Shown one piece after another: positions 35,753-47,398 of a DNA stretch of 64,000 bases (position 1 is the first letter of the stretch; the number at the start of each line of letters is the position of its first letter). The notes beneath the pieces were generated by a model that made no database searches, was not told the origin of the DNA, and worked only from the letters and a program-made list of their open reading frames with translations. Origin of the DNA: Limnobacter sp. 130. GTDB taxonomy: Bacteria > Pseudomonadota > Gammaproteobacteria > Burkholderiales > Burkholderiaceae_B. The position numbers were made by a program, and so were the translations under genes. The DNA lies in contig NZ_LR732330.1 of assembly GCF_902506325.1 (NCBI RefSeq), positions 124,001 through 188,000 on the forward strand, written 5' to 3'.

Positions 35753-36261
35753 TGTTTGCTTTGTCCCTTGATCACGGCGATTTTTTTAATGATTTCTGAA
35801 CAAACCTGCAAACCAAGCAGTGTGAAACCCAGAACGATTAATGCCTTGGCAGGCCAGCGAATCAAACCGCCTGGATCGGCAGAATATTCATTGATTCGAA
35901 ACGACTCATAGGCAAAGTCCCAGCCAGAAACGACGACGAATCCGATTAGCGGGAGTGTGAAAAACAAATGCCCGATGATATCAATCCAGGCACGCGTCGA
36001 TTCTGAGAAACGATTCGACAATACATCGATACGTACATGGGCATTCTGTTGAAGGGTGTAGGCTGCTCCTAAAAGGAAAACCGCTCCAAACAAATACCAC
36101 TGAATTTCAAGCAGACCATTGCTGCTGGTGTCGAAGACTTTGCGCACCACTGCGTTGTAGGCAGACACCACAGTGGTGATCAATATCAACCAGCCCACAG
36201 CAAGCCCCAACCGGGTATTCAACCGGTCGATACCGCGTGAAATGACCAGTAAACCATTCAA
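35743..36261 (-). CDS. dctQ: TRAP transporter small permease (DctQ)
   Basis: 172 residues with four transmembrane helices (about 20-40, 55-75, 95-117, 138-155) and the small-permease signature (SAYNAVVRKVF, LEIQWYLFGAVFLLGAAYTL). The start is TTG at 36261, only 2 bp after the argH stop, consistent with family N-termini (MNGLLVISRGIDRLN). No strong Shine-Dalgarno, so translation is probably coupled to argH. Bridges to DctM through a 10-bp overlap. Confidence 0.9.
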   Translation of the reverse strand: MNGLLVISRGIDRLNTRLGLAVGWLILITTVVSAYNAVVRKVFDTSSNGLLEIQWYLFGAVFLLGAAYTLQQNAHVRIDVLSNRFSESTRAWIDIIGHLFFTLPLIGFVVVSGWDFAYESFRINEYSADPGGLIRWPAKALIVLGFTLLGLQVCSEIIKKIAVIKGQSKQCP

Positions 36262-36263
36262 CG

Positions 36264-37688
36264 TTACAAACCCAGGCGTTTTCTGGTTTCCGCAGCCGCC
36301 GCTTTAACCTGCTCTGGATTGGTTCCACCAATGTGGTTGCGAGCCTGAAGTGAACCTTCCAAAGTAAGCACCGCACACAGTTCGGTGTTCACCAAATCGT
36401 CGCTATAGCCCAATTCATTGAGCTTCAGTGCTTCTTGCAGCTGAACCACTGTCAAGGCCTCCAGACCACATTGCTGGGTGTCGCAATAGCGCACGGCACG
36501 CGCCACTGCCTCATGTGCATCTCGAAATGGCATGCCCCGCTTTACCAATGCGTCGGCCAGGTCAGTTGCTGTGGCATACCCTTCCAGTGTTGCTGCGCGC
36601 ATGTTGTCGGCTTTCACCTGAATGCCTTCAACCATTTCAGCAAAAATTGTCAGGGTGTCGACCACGGTGTCCACTGTGTCAAACAAGGGTTCTTTGTCTT
36701 CCTGGTTGTCTTTGTTGTAGGCCAGTGGCTGGCCTTTCATCAAGGTCAGCAGCCCCATCAAGTGACCGTAGACACGGCCTGTTTTTCCGCGTGCAAGCTC
36801 GGGCACATCCGGGTTTTTCTTTTGCGGCATGATGGACGAACCGGTGCAGAAACGATCGGGCAGATCGATGAACGCATAACGTTGGCTCATCCAGATAATC
36901 AATTCTTCAGACAGGCGCGACACATGCATCATCAAAATACTGCTGGCTGAGCAGAACTCGATGGCAAAGTCGCGATCCGATACTGAGTCGAGACTGTTCC
37001 GGGACGGGGCGTCAAACTCCAGCAGCTCAGCCGTGCGGTTGCGATTGATGGGGAATGTGGTGCCAGCCAGTGCAGCTGCGCCCAAGGGCAGCCGGTTCAT
37101 TCTTTTGCGACAGTCTTGCATGCGCTCCAGATCACGTTCAAACATTTCCGCATAGGCTAGCAAGTGGTGTCCAAACGTAACGGGCTGAGCAACTTGCAGG
37201 TGGGTAAAGCCAGGCATGACGGTGTTGTGATTGCGTTCAGCCACCGATAGCAGTGCTTGAATGAGCGCCTTCAATAAACCCTGAATGCGATCGACTTCAT
37301 GGCGCAGAAACAGGCGAATGTCGGTGGCCACTTGGTCGTTACGCGAACGGCCCGTGTGTAGTCGCTTGCCCGCATCTCCAACCAGTTCAGTCAGTCGGCG
37401 TTCAATATTCAAGTGCACGTCTTCAAGGTCAAGTTGCCAATTAAATTGGCCAGCCTTGATTTCATCCAGAATTTGAGACATGCCGCTTTGAATGGACTTT
37501 AGATCGGACTCAGCAATAACCCCGCATTCAGCCAGCATGGTTGCATGGGCCAGTGAGCCTTGTATGTCGAATTCAGCCAGTCGTTTGTCAAAAAACACAG
37601 ATGCGGTGTAGCGTTTGACCAGCTCAGACATGGGCTCATTGAATCGGGCTGACCATGCTTCCTGTTTTTTGGACCATTGGTTCGACAT
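36264..37688 (-). CDS. argH: Argininosuccinate lyase
   Basis: 474 residues from ATG 37688; AAGGA lies 6-7 bp upstream, making the earlier start unlikely. It splits argininosuccinate into arginine and fumarate. The fumarase/aspartase superfamily signature [12 protein letters not shown] and the [14 protein letters not shown] substrate loop are intact. It is followed with a 2-bp gap by the TRAP permease genes, which is unusual. A TATAAT on the minus strand at 37728-37723 lies about 35 bp upstream of the start. Divergent from hemC. Confidence 0.95.
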   Translation of the reverse strand: MSNQWSKKQEAWSARFNEPMSELVKRYTASVFFDKRLAEFDIQGSLAHATMLAECGVIAESDLKSIQSGMSQILDEIKAGQFNWQLDLEDVHLNIERRLTELVGDAGKRLHTGRSRNDQVATDIRLFLRHEVDRIQGLLKALIQALLSVAERNHNTVMPGFTHLQVAQPVTFGHHLLAYAEMFERDLERMQDCRKRMNRLPLGAAALAGTTFPINRNRTAELLEFDAPSRNSLDSVSDRDFAIEFCSASSILMMHVSRLSEELIIWMSQRYAFIDLPDRFCTGSSIMPQKKNPDVPELARGKTGRVYGHLMGLLTLMKGQPLAYNKDNQEDKEPLFDTVDTVVDTLTIFAEMVEGIQVKADNMRAATLEGYATATDLADALVKRGMPFRDAHEAVARAVRYCDTQQCGLEALTVVQLQEALKLNELGYSDDLVNTELCAVLTLEGSLQARNHIGGTNPEQVKAAAAETRKRLGL

Positions 37689-37837
37689 GGGGAATCCTTT
37701 ATGCACTTTGGAACAGGGCCTAATTATAAAGGGTTGCCGTGCTAGACTTTCGGCATAAACGCCTTCTCACGGCCTTGCCGTAGGGAATTGACCGAAATTT
37801 ATCAACTGAATCGCGGCAAATCGTGTCGCTACACTGA

Positions 37838-38770
37838 ATGAAAATAAGAATTGCATCAAGGGAAAGTCGCTTGGCCATGTGGCAGGCTGAACATGTTCGA
37901 GACCTGTTGTTGGCCTTGCCCGGGGTTTCCGGGGTCGAAATTGTTGGCATGACCACCAAGGGCGATCAAATACTGGACCGCTCACTGGCAAAAATTGGCG
38001 GGAAAGGGCTGTTTATCAAAGAGCTCGAGCATGCCTTGCTTGAGGGGCGAGCCGATTTGGCAGTGCATTCGGGCAAAGACATTCCCATGGATGTAGATCC
38101 AGAGTTCCAGTTGTTGGGATTCATGACCCGCGAAGACCCACACGACGCCTTTGTCTCAAACGATTACGCAAGCTTGGCTGATTTGCCGGCGGGTGCCGTG
38201 GTGGGCAGTTCTAGCTTGCGCAGGCAGGCTCAGGTGTTGGCGCGATACCCACATTTAAAGGTCGAACCGTTGCGTGGCAATCTCGATACTCGCTTGGGCA
38301 AGCTGGATTCCGGTCAATATCAGGCGATTGTTCTGGCTGCGGCTGGTCTCAAGCGTTTGGGCTTGCATTCACGAATCCGCAATGTAATCGACTCATCCGA
38401 CATGCTGCCTGCGGTGGGTCAGGGTGCCTTGGGTTTGGAAATTCGGGCCGATGATTCGAAACTGGCTGAGCTGGTCAAACCCTTGATTGATCCGGTGTGT
38501 ACCGCATTGGTAAGTGCAGAGCGTTCTGTGTCAAAGGCCTTGGGTGGAAGTTGCCAGGTGCCAATTGCCGGATATGCCACACTGAATGATGCCCAAACCT
38601 TTACCTTGCGTGGACTTGTGGCCAGCCCGGATGGCAAGGAAGTGATCGAAAAAAGCGCACAGGCAAGTTTGCAAGACTGGGAAACGGCTGCAAACCGGGT
38701 TATCGAAGGATTATTGCAAGAAGGTGCGCAGGCCTTGATTGAATCGGCTGTTCAACAATTTAAAGGATAA
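37838..38770 (+). CDS. hemC: Porphobilinogen deaminase (hydroxymethylbilane synthase)
   Basis: 310 residues, typical length. It joins four porphobilinogens into hydroxymethylbilane on the way to heme and siroheme. Cys239 in GGSCQVPIAGYA carries the dipyrromethane cofactor; VHSGKDIP and the substrate-binding arginines in SSSLRRQAQ and RGNLDTRLGKL are present. First gene of hemC-hemDX-hemY; 9 bp separates it from hemDX. Confidence 0.95.
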   Translation: MKIRIASRESRLAMWQAEHVRDLLLALPGVSGVEIVGMTTKGDQILDRSLAKIGGKGLFIKELEHALLEGRADLAVHSGKDIPMDVDPEFQLLGFMTREDPHDAFVSNDYASLADLPAGAVVGSSSLRRQAQVLARYPHLKVEPLRGNLDTRLGKLDSGQYQAIVLAAAGLKRLGLHSRIRNVIDSSDMLPAVGQGALGLEIRADDSKLAELVKPLIDPVCTALVSAERSVSKALGGSCQVPIAGYATLNDAQTFTLRGLVASPDGKEVIEKSAQASLQDWETAANRVIEGLLQEGAQALIESAVQQFKG

Positions 38771-38779
38771 TTCGCGGAC

Positions 38780-40759
38780 ATGACTCACACTTTGGTCGTA
38801 TGCAAACCCAAGTTGCCCGATCAGTACCTGACCCAGCGCGTTGATCTGAAGCGTCAGCTCGATCAAATGAATTCGGGCGAGGTGATGTATTTTCCCGTAT
38901 TTGAATTGGTACCCGATTTAAATGCCATGGCGCTTATCAGACCCTGGATCGACAACGCCACTGAAAAAGCAAATCGCTTGATTGTGTTTGTAAGTCCCTC
39001 GGTGCTTGAAATTGCTGTGACCAATCTGGGGCAATGGCCGGCCAATGTGTATTGCGCAGTCATGGGACGCCAAAGCGCAAAATTAGCCTCGGATTTGGGT
39101 ATTCCCGAAGACAAAATAATTGCACCCACTGGCGAACATGATCTTGAAACCGAAGATTCCGATGGCTTGGCACACTTGCTTGCGGCTAAGTTTGGGGCGG
39201 GCAGTTGCAGTGTGATGGTGTGCAAGGGGCCGCGCGGTCGAGTCGAGTTTCCGAAAAAACTGGAGGAAATGAATCACGATGTGACGGTGCTTGAATGTTA
39301 CGACCGCAAAGTGATTGACCAAAGCGATAGTCAATGTGACGCCCTTTTTTCGCGCATGAACAGGGCTGTTCTGTGGATTACCAGCAGTGAGACCGTTGAG
39401 GCACTTGATTCTCAGCTAAAACAAAAATCCGATTCGCAACTCAATGCTTTAAAGCAGACCGCCACCGTACTGACCACCCACCCCCGTATCACGGCCAAAT
39501 GCAGGGAATTGGGATATGTTCACGTTGTCCAGATAGCAACAGGGATACAATCGGTGAATTCATGGCTGAAATCAAACAAGAAAAGCATGGAAAACAACAA
39601 TCAAACCAACACCGCCACGCCCACCAGCAAATCTCAACCGGCTGCCGCTGCGTTATCAACGCCGAGCGCAGCAAGTTCAGCCCAACCTACCGGTCAATGG
39701 CTCGGTAAAGCGGCATTTTTTATTTCGGTGGTCAGCTTTGTGCTGATTCTGTTGATTGCATTTGCGGGTAAAAACCAGATCGAAAAAACGCGCATGGCCT
39801 TCGGTGAGCGGATTCAAAAAGAGTCCACCACACTTGATTTGGTGAAGGAGGAAATCAACAAATCAAGCGATCTTGCCAAAGACTTGAAAACCCGCTTCGA
39901 CTTGTTGGAACTGGCCCAGAAAGAGGAAGCCAGTCAACGTGCAAGCCTGGAAGAGGTCTACAACAGCTTGTTGGCAAGTCGAACTGAAGTGTCACTGAGC
40001 GAGGTGGAGCAGTTGATATCGATTGCCAAGCGCCAGTTGTATTTGTTGGGCAACGTGAAGGGTGCCTCCATTGCCCTGTCTCAGGCCATTGATTTGCTAG
40101 AGGGCACGGAAAAGCCATCGTTGCTGAACCTGCGCACCGCCCTGGAGAAAGATCTTTCCGAAATCAAGGCCTTGCCCAGTGATGATTTGCTCAGGTTGGC
40201 CATTTCTCTGGATTCGGTCGTGAATTCCGTTGAAAGTTTGCCCATGCTTTCAAGCGTGCAAGCCACGACCGACCAAACACTGGCCGAATTGACCGAGGAG
40301 CCTGCACCTGCGACTGACCCCGATACCCAAGACACTTCCACAGTCGAGACAGCTTCTCCTCAAGGATTTGATCAGGCTTGGCTCACAATCAAGCAAGTGG
40401 CTCAAACGGTTTGGTACGACATCAAGTCGTTAATCGAAGTCACCAAAGTAGATAGTCCTGAAGTTTTGATGCTCTCTAGCCGGCAGGAAACTGATTTGCG
40501 CAACACCTTGCGCTTGTCTTTGCTGAACGCGCGTATTTCATTGTTGTCCCGCCAAGCGACCCTGTTGAAGTCTGACCTGGAGCGTTCAAGCAATTTGCTG
40601 AACACTTACTTTGATGACAAATCCATTCAGGTGCAGCGCGCTAAAACAGTGCTTGAGGAAATCGGGACGGTTCAACTTGATTTGATATTGCCCGAATTGC
40701 AGGCGACCTCGGCTGCGCTTAGATTGGCAGTGGCCGGTCAGCAGGGGGAACGCCAATGA
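38780..40759 (+). CDS. hemDX: Fused uroporphyrinogen-III synthase / HemX membrane protein
   Basis: 659 residues. Residues 1-255 resemble HemD, which closes the linear tetrapyrrole to uroporphyrinogen III. After a Gln/Thr/Ala-rich linker, a single transmembrane segment (about 308-330, KAAFFISVVSFVLILLIAF) leads to a long coiled-coil HemX domain (about 335-655). HemX may anchor the heme-synthesis proteins at the membrane; its earlier description as a methyltransferase is not supported. Such fusions are seen in other Betaproteobacteria. Stop overlaps the hemY start by 4 bp. Confidence 0.9.
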   Translation: MTHTLVVCKPKLPDQYLTQRVDLKRQLDQMNSGEVMYFPVFELVPDLNAMALIRPWIDNATEKANRLIVFVSPSVLEIAVTNLGQWPANVYCAVMGRQSAKLASDLGIPEDKIIAPTGEHDLETEDSDGLAHLLAAKFGAGSCSVMVCKGPRGRVEFPKKLEEMNHDVTVLECYDRKVIDQSDSQCDALFSRMNRAVLWITSSETVEALDSQLKQKSDSQLNALKQTATVLTTHPRITAKCRELGYVHVVQIATGIQSVNSWLKSNKKSMENNNQTNTATPTSKSQPAAAALSTPSAASSAQPTGQWLGKAAFFISVVSFVLILLIAFAGKNQIEKTRMAFGERIQKESTTLDLVKEEINKSSDLAKDLKTRFDLLELAQKEEASQRASLEEVYNSLLASRTEVSLSEVEQLISIAKRQLYLLGNVKGASIALSQAIDLLEGTEKPSLLNLRTALEKDLSEIKALPSDDLLRLAISLDSVVNSVESLPMLSSVQATTDQTLAELTEEPAPATDPDTQDTSTVETASPQGFDQAWLTIKQVAQTVWYDIKSLIEVTKVDSPEVLMLSSRQETDLRNTLRLSLLNARISLLSRQATLLKSDLERSSNLLNTYFDDKSIQVQRAKTVLEEIGTVQLDLILPELQATSAALRLAVAGQQGERQ

Positions 40760-41946
40760 AGCAATTGCTAGGTTTGTTGCTGGTTATTGTTGTTGCGGTG
40801 GCTATCACTTTGATGGCCCAGGGCAACGGTGGCAAGGTGTTGATCTTTTTTGGTCAGTACCGGATCGACATGTCGCTTAATTTTGCAGTAATCGCTGTAT
40901 TCCTCGTGTTTTTGGCGTTTTATATTGTGATGCGCGCCTGGCGAGCCTCCAGCCAACTTCCTGGCAAATTCAAGGAATATTGGTCGAACCGGAAACAAAA
41001 TGCTTTGTTGAAAGCCAACACGCAAGGTTTGATCGCACTGATTACTGGCGATGAACAAGGCGCTCAGAAAGCATTGAACCAAGCCAGCAAAACAGGCATC
41101 GAAACAGATCTGAGTTACCTGATCCGTGCCATGTCGGCCATTCAGGCGGATCGATTCGATGTTGCAGAAGAAATTCTGAATCAGGAAAAAGCCAAGGTTG
41201 GCGAACATTCGCATGCGCTTGTTGTGTTGCGCGGCAAAGTTGCTTTGTCCAAACAGGATTTTTCTGGTGCCCTGAGTTTGCTGGAAGCCATGGATCCATT
41301 GGCAACAAAACTGCCACAGGTGCAGCGTTTGCGCATGCTGGCTCTTATTGGGCTTGCACGCTGGCAGGATGCCCTGGTGCAGTACCGTGCTTGTGTGGCC
41401 GTTTCCGCGCTTACCAATGGCGAGCGAAATGAGGCATTGCAACGTATTTATGCCGGTTTGGCAGACAGTGCCGGGCAAGATGCTTCAAAAATGCAGAACG
41501 TGTTGTCCAATGCCAAGCCAGTCGAGCTTGAGAATGTAGGCGTCTTGCGCATGCTTGCAATTGGTTTGATGAGAAGCGGCTTGATTACAGCAGCGCGCAC
41601 GCTACTGGAAACCGCCTTGAATCAGCATTACAACAAAGAATTGTTGCCGGCTTACCACCAGGTTGCAGTTCTTGAGCCACGCCAGGCATTGCCAAACGTG
41701 GAACGTTTGCTGGATCAGCAGCCCGCTGATTTGCGTTTACTGGAATTGGCGGCAGACGTTTGTGAGCGGGAGCAACTGTGGGGCAAGGCCATTTCACGGT
41801 TTGAGGCTGTGTATGCCAAGCAGCCCTCGGCTCATTTGGCAGGCAAACTTGAACGCCTGTACCAGTCAGCCAATCAGGGTGAACGCGCCAAGTTGTGGCG
41901 AGAAAAGTTGAATGCCCACCTTCAGAACGATCGTCAGCTTGCTTAA
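40756..41946 (+). CDS. hemY: Heme-biosynthesis-associated TPR protein HemY
   Basis: 396 residues. Two N-terminal membrane helices (about 3-22 and 40-60) come before a tetratricopeptide-repeat region (about 90-380), the HemY_N arrangement of proteobacterial operons. It is not the Bacillus protoporphyrinogen oxidase of the same symbol. Its function is not settled; scaffolding of heme enzymes is proposed. Ends before ppa after 50 bp. Confidence 0.9.
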   Translation: MKQLLGLLLVIVVAVAITLMAQGNGGKVLIFFGQYRIDMSLNFAVIAVFLVFLAFYIVMRAWRASSQLPGKFKEYWSNRKQNALLKANTQGLIALITGDEQGAQKALNQASKTGIETDLSYLIRAMSAIQADRFDVAEEILNQEKAKVGEHSHALVVLRGKVALSKQDFSGALSLLEAMDPLATKLPQVQRLRMLALIGLARWQDALVQYRACVAVSALTNGERNEALQRIYAGLADSAGQDASKMQNVLSNAKPVELENVGVLRMLAIGLMRSGLITAARTLLETALNQHYNKELLPAYHQVAVLEPRQALPNVERLLDQQPADLRLLELAADVCEREQLWGKAISRFEAVYAKQPSAHLAGKLERLYQSANQGERAKLWREKLNAHLQNDRQLA

Positions 41947-41996
41947 AGCAATATTCGATACAATACGAGCAAATTTTTATTTAAGGATTAATCAGC

Positions 41997-42524
41997 ATGG
42001 GCTACGAAAGCATTTCCCCCGGTAAGGATCTTCCAAACGATGTGAACGTGATCATTGAGATCGCTGCAAATTCAGACCCTGTGAAGTACGAAATTGACAA
42101 GGAAAGCGGTGCTTTGTTTGTTGATCGTTTTGTGGGCACTTCCATGCAATACCCATGTAACTATGGCTACATTCCACAAACCCTGGCTGCCGACGGCGAC
42201 CCTGTAGACGTTTTGGTAATGACCCCATACCCGCTACAACCCGGTTGTGTGGTGCGCGTGCGCCCGATCGGCATGTTGAAGATGACCGATGAGTCGGGTG
42301 GCGATGCAAAATTGCTGGGTGTACCCGTTGAAAAACTGTTGCCACAGTACAAGCACTACCAAAGCATTTCCGATGTACCCCAAGAATTCCTGGCTCGCAT
42401 TCAGCATTTCTTTGAGCACTACAAAGACCTTGAAAAAGGCAAATGGGTGAAAATTGAAGGCTGGGGCGATATGGCTGACGTGGAAAAAGAAATCAGCGAT
42501 GGCGTGGCCAACTACAAAGGCTAA
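41997..42524 (+). CDS. ppa: Inorganic pyrophosphatase
   Basis: 175-residue family I pyrophosphatase that hydrolyses the pyrophosphate made by many biosynthetic steps. The active-site motif is in DGDPVDVLVMTP, and the lysine- and aspartate-bearing KYEIDKESGALFVDRF and GYIPQTL are present. AAGGA lies 9 bp before the ATG. Transcription probably starts in the hemY-ppa gap, and stops at the terminator after the gene. Confidence 0.96.
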   Translation: MGYESISPGKDLPNDVNVIIEIAANSDPVKYEIDKESGALFVDRFVGTSMQYPCNYGYIPQTLAADGDPVDVLVMTPYPLQPGCVVRVRPIGMLKMTDESGGDAKLLGVPVEKLLPQYKHYQSISDVPQEFLARIQHFFEHYKDLEKGKWVKIEGWGDMADVEKEISDGVANYKG

Positions 42525-42543
42525 GCCTGCTGCTTAACGGTAT

Positions 42544-42573
42544 AAAAAGACCAACCTGCGGGTTGGTTTTTTT
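42544..42573. terminator. Terminator after ppa
   Basis: ACCAACC (42550-42556) pairs with GGTTGGT (42561-42567) around a TGCG loop and is followed by seven Ts. The A-run on the left means it can also serve the convergent DUF482 gene on the minus strand, whose stop lies within it. Confidence 0.9.
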
Positions 42574-43789
42574 ATAACTGCCCGGAACTGCTTTCCCGAA
42601 AAGCAGTGTGTTCACTTAACTCAACTGCATAGGCGTCCAAGTGCGCTTTTTCCCGACGCAGAAAGTTTTCAATCGGTAGCTTAAACCCGTTGTCGTGCAC
42701 ATAGTGCGCACTGATCATGGTTTGCGGGTTCAGGCCACGCGCCATTTTGTGTTCGCCTTGCGCACCGCCTTCAAACCATTCAATGCCTTTTTCAATGGCA
42801 AATTCAATGGCCTGGTAATAGCACAATTCAAAATGCAGACAGGGAAGGTTTTCAATGCTGCCCCAATATCGACCATACAAACGTTCTTCGCTGTGCAGAA
42901 AAAACGAACTTGCCACCGGCTGCCCCTGCAGGCTTGCTTGCACCATTAGAACCTGCTCACCCATTGAGGTACAAATCTGCTTGAAAAACTCAAGGTTCAG
43001 GTAAGGGCTGGAGAAATGCTCCATGTAGGTGCGGGAATAGCATTGATAGAAAAACTCCAACTCGGCTTCGGTGGCTTCAGCACCCTGAATACGTCGAATT
43101 TCCAAACCTTCAATATTTGCTTTGCGGCGTTCGGCACGAATGTTTTTTCGCTTTTTCTGGTTCAGGCTTTCCAGAAACTCATCGAAATCATTGAACGGCT
43201 TGCCGCTTGCAGGGCTTTGGTTGTGCCAGTGAAACTGCACCACATGCCGGCTGCTGTTGTTCAGGCTGGTGGCGTCACCCAACAACAGCAGCTGATCTTG
43301 CCGGGTTAAAAACAGGGCATGCAGGGTAGAAATCCGGGTGCCTAACAGTTCGGTATTCTCCGCAGCCTGCCAGGTCAGTTGTGCCAGGCCTTGCGCCATT
43401 GCTTTTCCCGCTTCGGGGGTTGAATAAAGCACCTTGGATGCCTGCACTGGCGTGAACGGAATCGCACACAGCAGTTTGGGGTAGTAGAGTTGGCCGCTGC
43501 GTTCATAGGCCTGCGCCCAGGCCCAGTCAAATACATACTCTCCGTATGAATGTGATTTCAAATACAGGGGCATGGCTGCCAAGAGTTCGCCGGCGTCCCC
43601 GTGAATGGCCAGGTGCAAGGGCCCCCAGCCAGTTTCGGCCGTGGCACTGCCGCTGCTTTCCAAAGCCAGCAGGTATTCATGACGAAGGGCAGGGTGAAGC
43701 ACACCACCATTGCATTTGCACACAAGTGAATTCCATTCAGCTTGTGCGATCTCGCCAATGGTTTGGCAAATCTGCATGCGATAATTCAT
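42572..43789 (-). CDS. GNAT/peptidogalycan-type acyltransferase (DUF482)
   Basis: 405 residues from ATG 43789; the longer ORF has an improbable leader, and no start has a strong Shine-Dalgarno. The fold is of the GNAT/FemAB-like DUF482 family (LYLKSHSYGEYVFDWAWA, RKNIRAERRKANIEGLEI, YTRTY-like CYSRTYMEHFS, HFELCYYQAIEFAIEKG, FEGGAQGEHKMARGLNP). The substrate is not known; members are loosely linked to peptidoglycan or cell-surface metabolism. Starts 29 bp from the divergent nadE. Confidence 0.85.
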   Translation of the reverse strand: MNYRMQICQTIGEIAQAEWNSLVCKCNGGVLHPALRHEYLLALESSGSATAETGWGPLHLAIHGDAGELLAAMPLYLKSHSYGEYVFDWAWAQAYERSGQLYYPKLLCAIPFTPVQASKVLYSTPEAGKAMAQGLAQLTWQAAENTELLGTRISTLHALFLTRQDQLLLLGDATSLNNSSRHVVQFHWHNQSPASGKPFNDFDEFLESLNQKKRKNIRAERRKANIEGLEIRRIQGAEATEAELEFFYQCYSRTYMEHFSSPYLNLEFFKQICTSMGEQVLMVQASLQGQPVASSFFLHSEERLYGRYWGSIENLPCLHFELCYYQAIEFAIEKGIEWFEGGAQGEHKMARGLNPQTMISAHYVHDNGFKLPIENFLRREKAHLDAYAVELSEHTAFRESSSGQL

Positions 43790-43818
43790 AAAGGCGACAA
43801 CTACTACGCAGGTACCCC

Positions 43819-45809
<1,991 letters not shown>

Positions 45810-45831
45810 GAATGTGACTGGAAAAGTGGGT

Positions 45832-45857
45832 GAGCCAACGCACAGACAGGTTGGCTC
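45832..45857 (+). other. Hairpin between glnB and fumC
   Basis: GAGCCAAC (45832-45839) and GTTGGCTC (45850-45857) form a perfect 8-bp stem with a 10-nt loop, in the 105-bp gap between the genes. No T-run follows, so it is not a classic terminator. It might stabilise the nadE-glnB message or slow transcription into fumC. Confidence 0.4.
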
Positions 45858-45914
45858 GTGGGCATTAAAATTCAGCGACAGATTCATTCTTCCTGCAATT
45901 GGAGACCAAGCGCC

Positions 45915-47360
45915 ATGCACCCTCCCCATCAAAAATTATCCAATGCCGCCATCAGCGCGGACCAGCCTCGCACCGTGTCAGACAGCTTTGGCTCGATTAG
46001 CCTGCCTGCCGGTGTGTTGTGGGGGGCACAAACCGCTCGCAGCCTGCAGTTTTTTGCCATTGGTGAACAGCGTATGCCCATGGATGTCGTGCATGCGCTG
46101 GCCTTGATCAAGTGGGCAGCGGCTTGCGTCAATTGTGATTTGACAGTGCAAGCTCCTGAAATTGCACGCGCCATTGCCAATGCTTCCAACAGGGTAGCGG
46201 CCGGGGAGTTCGATGATCAGTTTCCTTTGTCTGTTTGGCAGACTGGTTCGGGCACGCAAAGCAATATGAATGTCAATGAAGTGATTGCAAACCTTGCCAC
46301 TCAAGATTCGGCGCTGGGGGCAAAATCCAATCAAAAAGTTCATCCCAACGATGATGTCAATTTGGGCCAATCCTCAAACGATGTGTTCCCCACAGCCATG
46401 CACATTGCTGTTGCCCTGAAGGTGAAGTCGACGCTGACGCCTGCGCTCGAAGAGTTGATCAGTGCGCTGTCTGCGAAAGCCCTTGAATTTGAGTCGATCG
46501 TCAAGATTGGTCGCACACACCTGCAAGATGCAACACCAATTACCTTGGGTCAGGAATTTGGTGGCTATGGGGCACAGTTGCTGCTTTGCCAGCAAAACCT
46601 GCTGTCCACCATGAATGCCGTGCACAAGCTGGCCATAGGTGGTACGGCAGTGGGCACCGGTCTTAACACCCACCCCGATTTCGGCAAGCAGGTGACCAAG
46701 ACATTGGCGTCAAGATTGGGAATACCTTTTACCCAGGCCGATAACCTGTTTGCAGCAATGGCAGGTCACGAGGCATTGGTGGCGTTTCACAGTGCGCTGA
46801 GAATGCTGGCCATTGCTTTGACCAAAATAGCCAACGACATTCGTTTGATGGGTAGTGGCCCGCGCGCTGGGTTAGGTGAATTGATTCTGCCTCAAAACGA
46901 ACCCGGCAGTTCCATCATGCCGGGCAAGGTCAATCCGACACAAGTGGAGGCGATGACCATGGTTTGCGCCCAAGTAATGGGGCACGATGCGGCCATCGGT
47001 TTTGCAGCGAGTCAAGGCCAGTTTGAGCTTAACGTGTACAAACCCTTGATCGCCTTGAACACGCTTGACAGCATCCGCCTTCTGGCGGACGCCATGCGCA
47101 GCTTTACCCAGCATTGTGTAGCTGGGCTGAAGGTGAATCACGTGCGGGTGAACGAGTCTATGCAAAGTTCTTTGATGTTGGTGACCGCACTTGTACCGCA
47201 CATTGGGTACGACCGCGCTGCCCAGATCGCCAAACAGGCACAAGCTGATAACTGCACATTAAAACAGGCAGCCCTGGCATCCAAGGCTGTGACTGCTGAA
47301 CAGTTTGATAGTTGGGTCGACCCCATGAAGATGTTGAGCGCTTCGATTCAAAAAAAGTGA
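45915..47360 (+). CDS. fumC: Fumarate hydratase class II
   Basis: 481 residues from ATG 45915, with GGAG 10 bp upstream; this start gives the family N-terminus that leads into FGSISLPAGVLWGAQT. It interconverts fumarate and malate in the TCA cycle. The superfamily signature GSSIMPGKVNP, the GSGTQSNMN substrate loop and the HPNDDVN stretch are complete, so it is a standard iron-free enzyme. Confidence 0.95.
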   Translation: MHPPHQKLSNAAISADQPRTVSDSFGSISLPAGVLWGAQTARSLQFFAIGEQRMPMDVVHALALIKWAAACVNCDLTVQAPEIARAIANASNRVAAGEFDDQFPLSVWQTGSGTQSNMNVNEVIANLATQDSALGAKSNQKVHPNDDVNLGQSSNDVFPTAMHIAVALKVKSTLTPALEELISALSAKALEFESIVKIGRTHLQDATPITLGQEFGGYGAQLLLCQQNLLSTMNAVHKLAIGGTAVGTGLNTHPDFGKQVTKTLASRLGIPFTQADNLFAAMAGHEALVAFHSALRMLAIALTKIANDIRLMGSGPRAGLGELILPQNEPGSSIMPGKVNPTQVEAMTMVCAQVMGHDAAIGFAASQGQFELNVYKPLIALNTLDSIRLLADAMRSFTQHCVAGLKVNHVRVNESMQSSLMLVTALVPHIGYDRAAQIAKQAQADNCTLKQAALASKAVTAEQFDSWVDPMKMLSASIQKK

Positions 47361-47398
47361 AGAGATCAACCACCAATACGGCCTTTTCACCGCATTTC

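Noticed and set aside
36435-36950. 171-residue plus-strand frame inside argH
   Set aside because: Antisense shadow of a fully conserved argininosuccinate lyase region.
37830-37835. TACACT as a -10 box for hemC
   Set aside because: It ends 2 bp before the start codon, so the transcript would start inside the gene, and no -35 matches.
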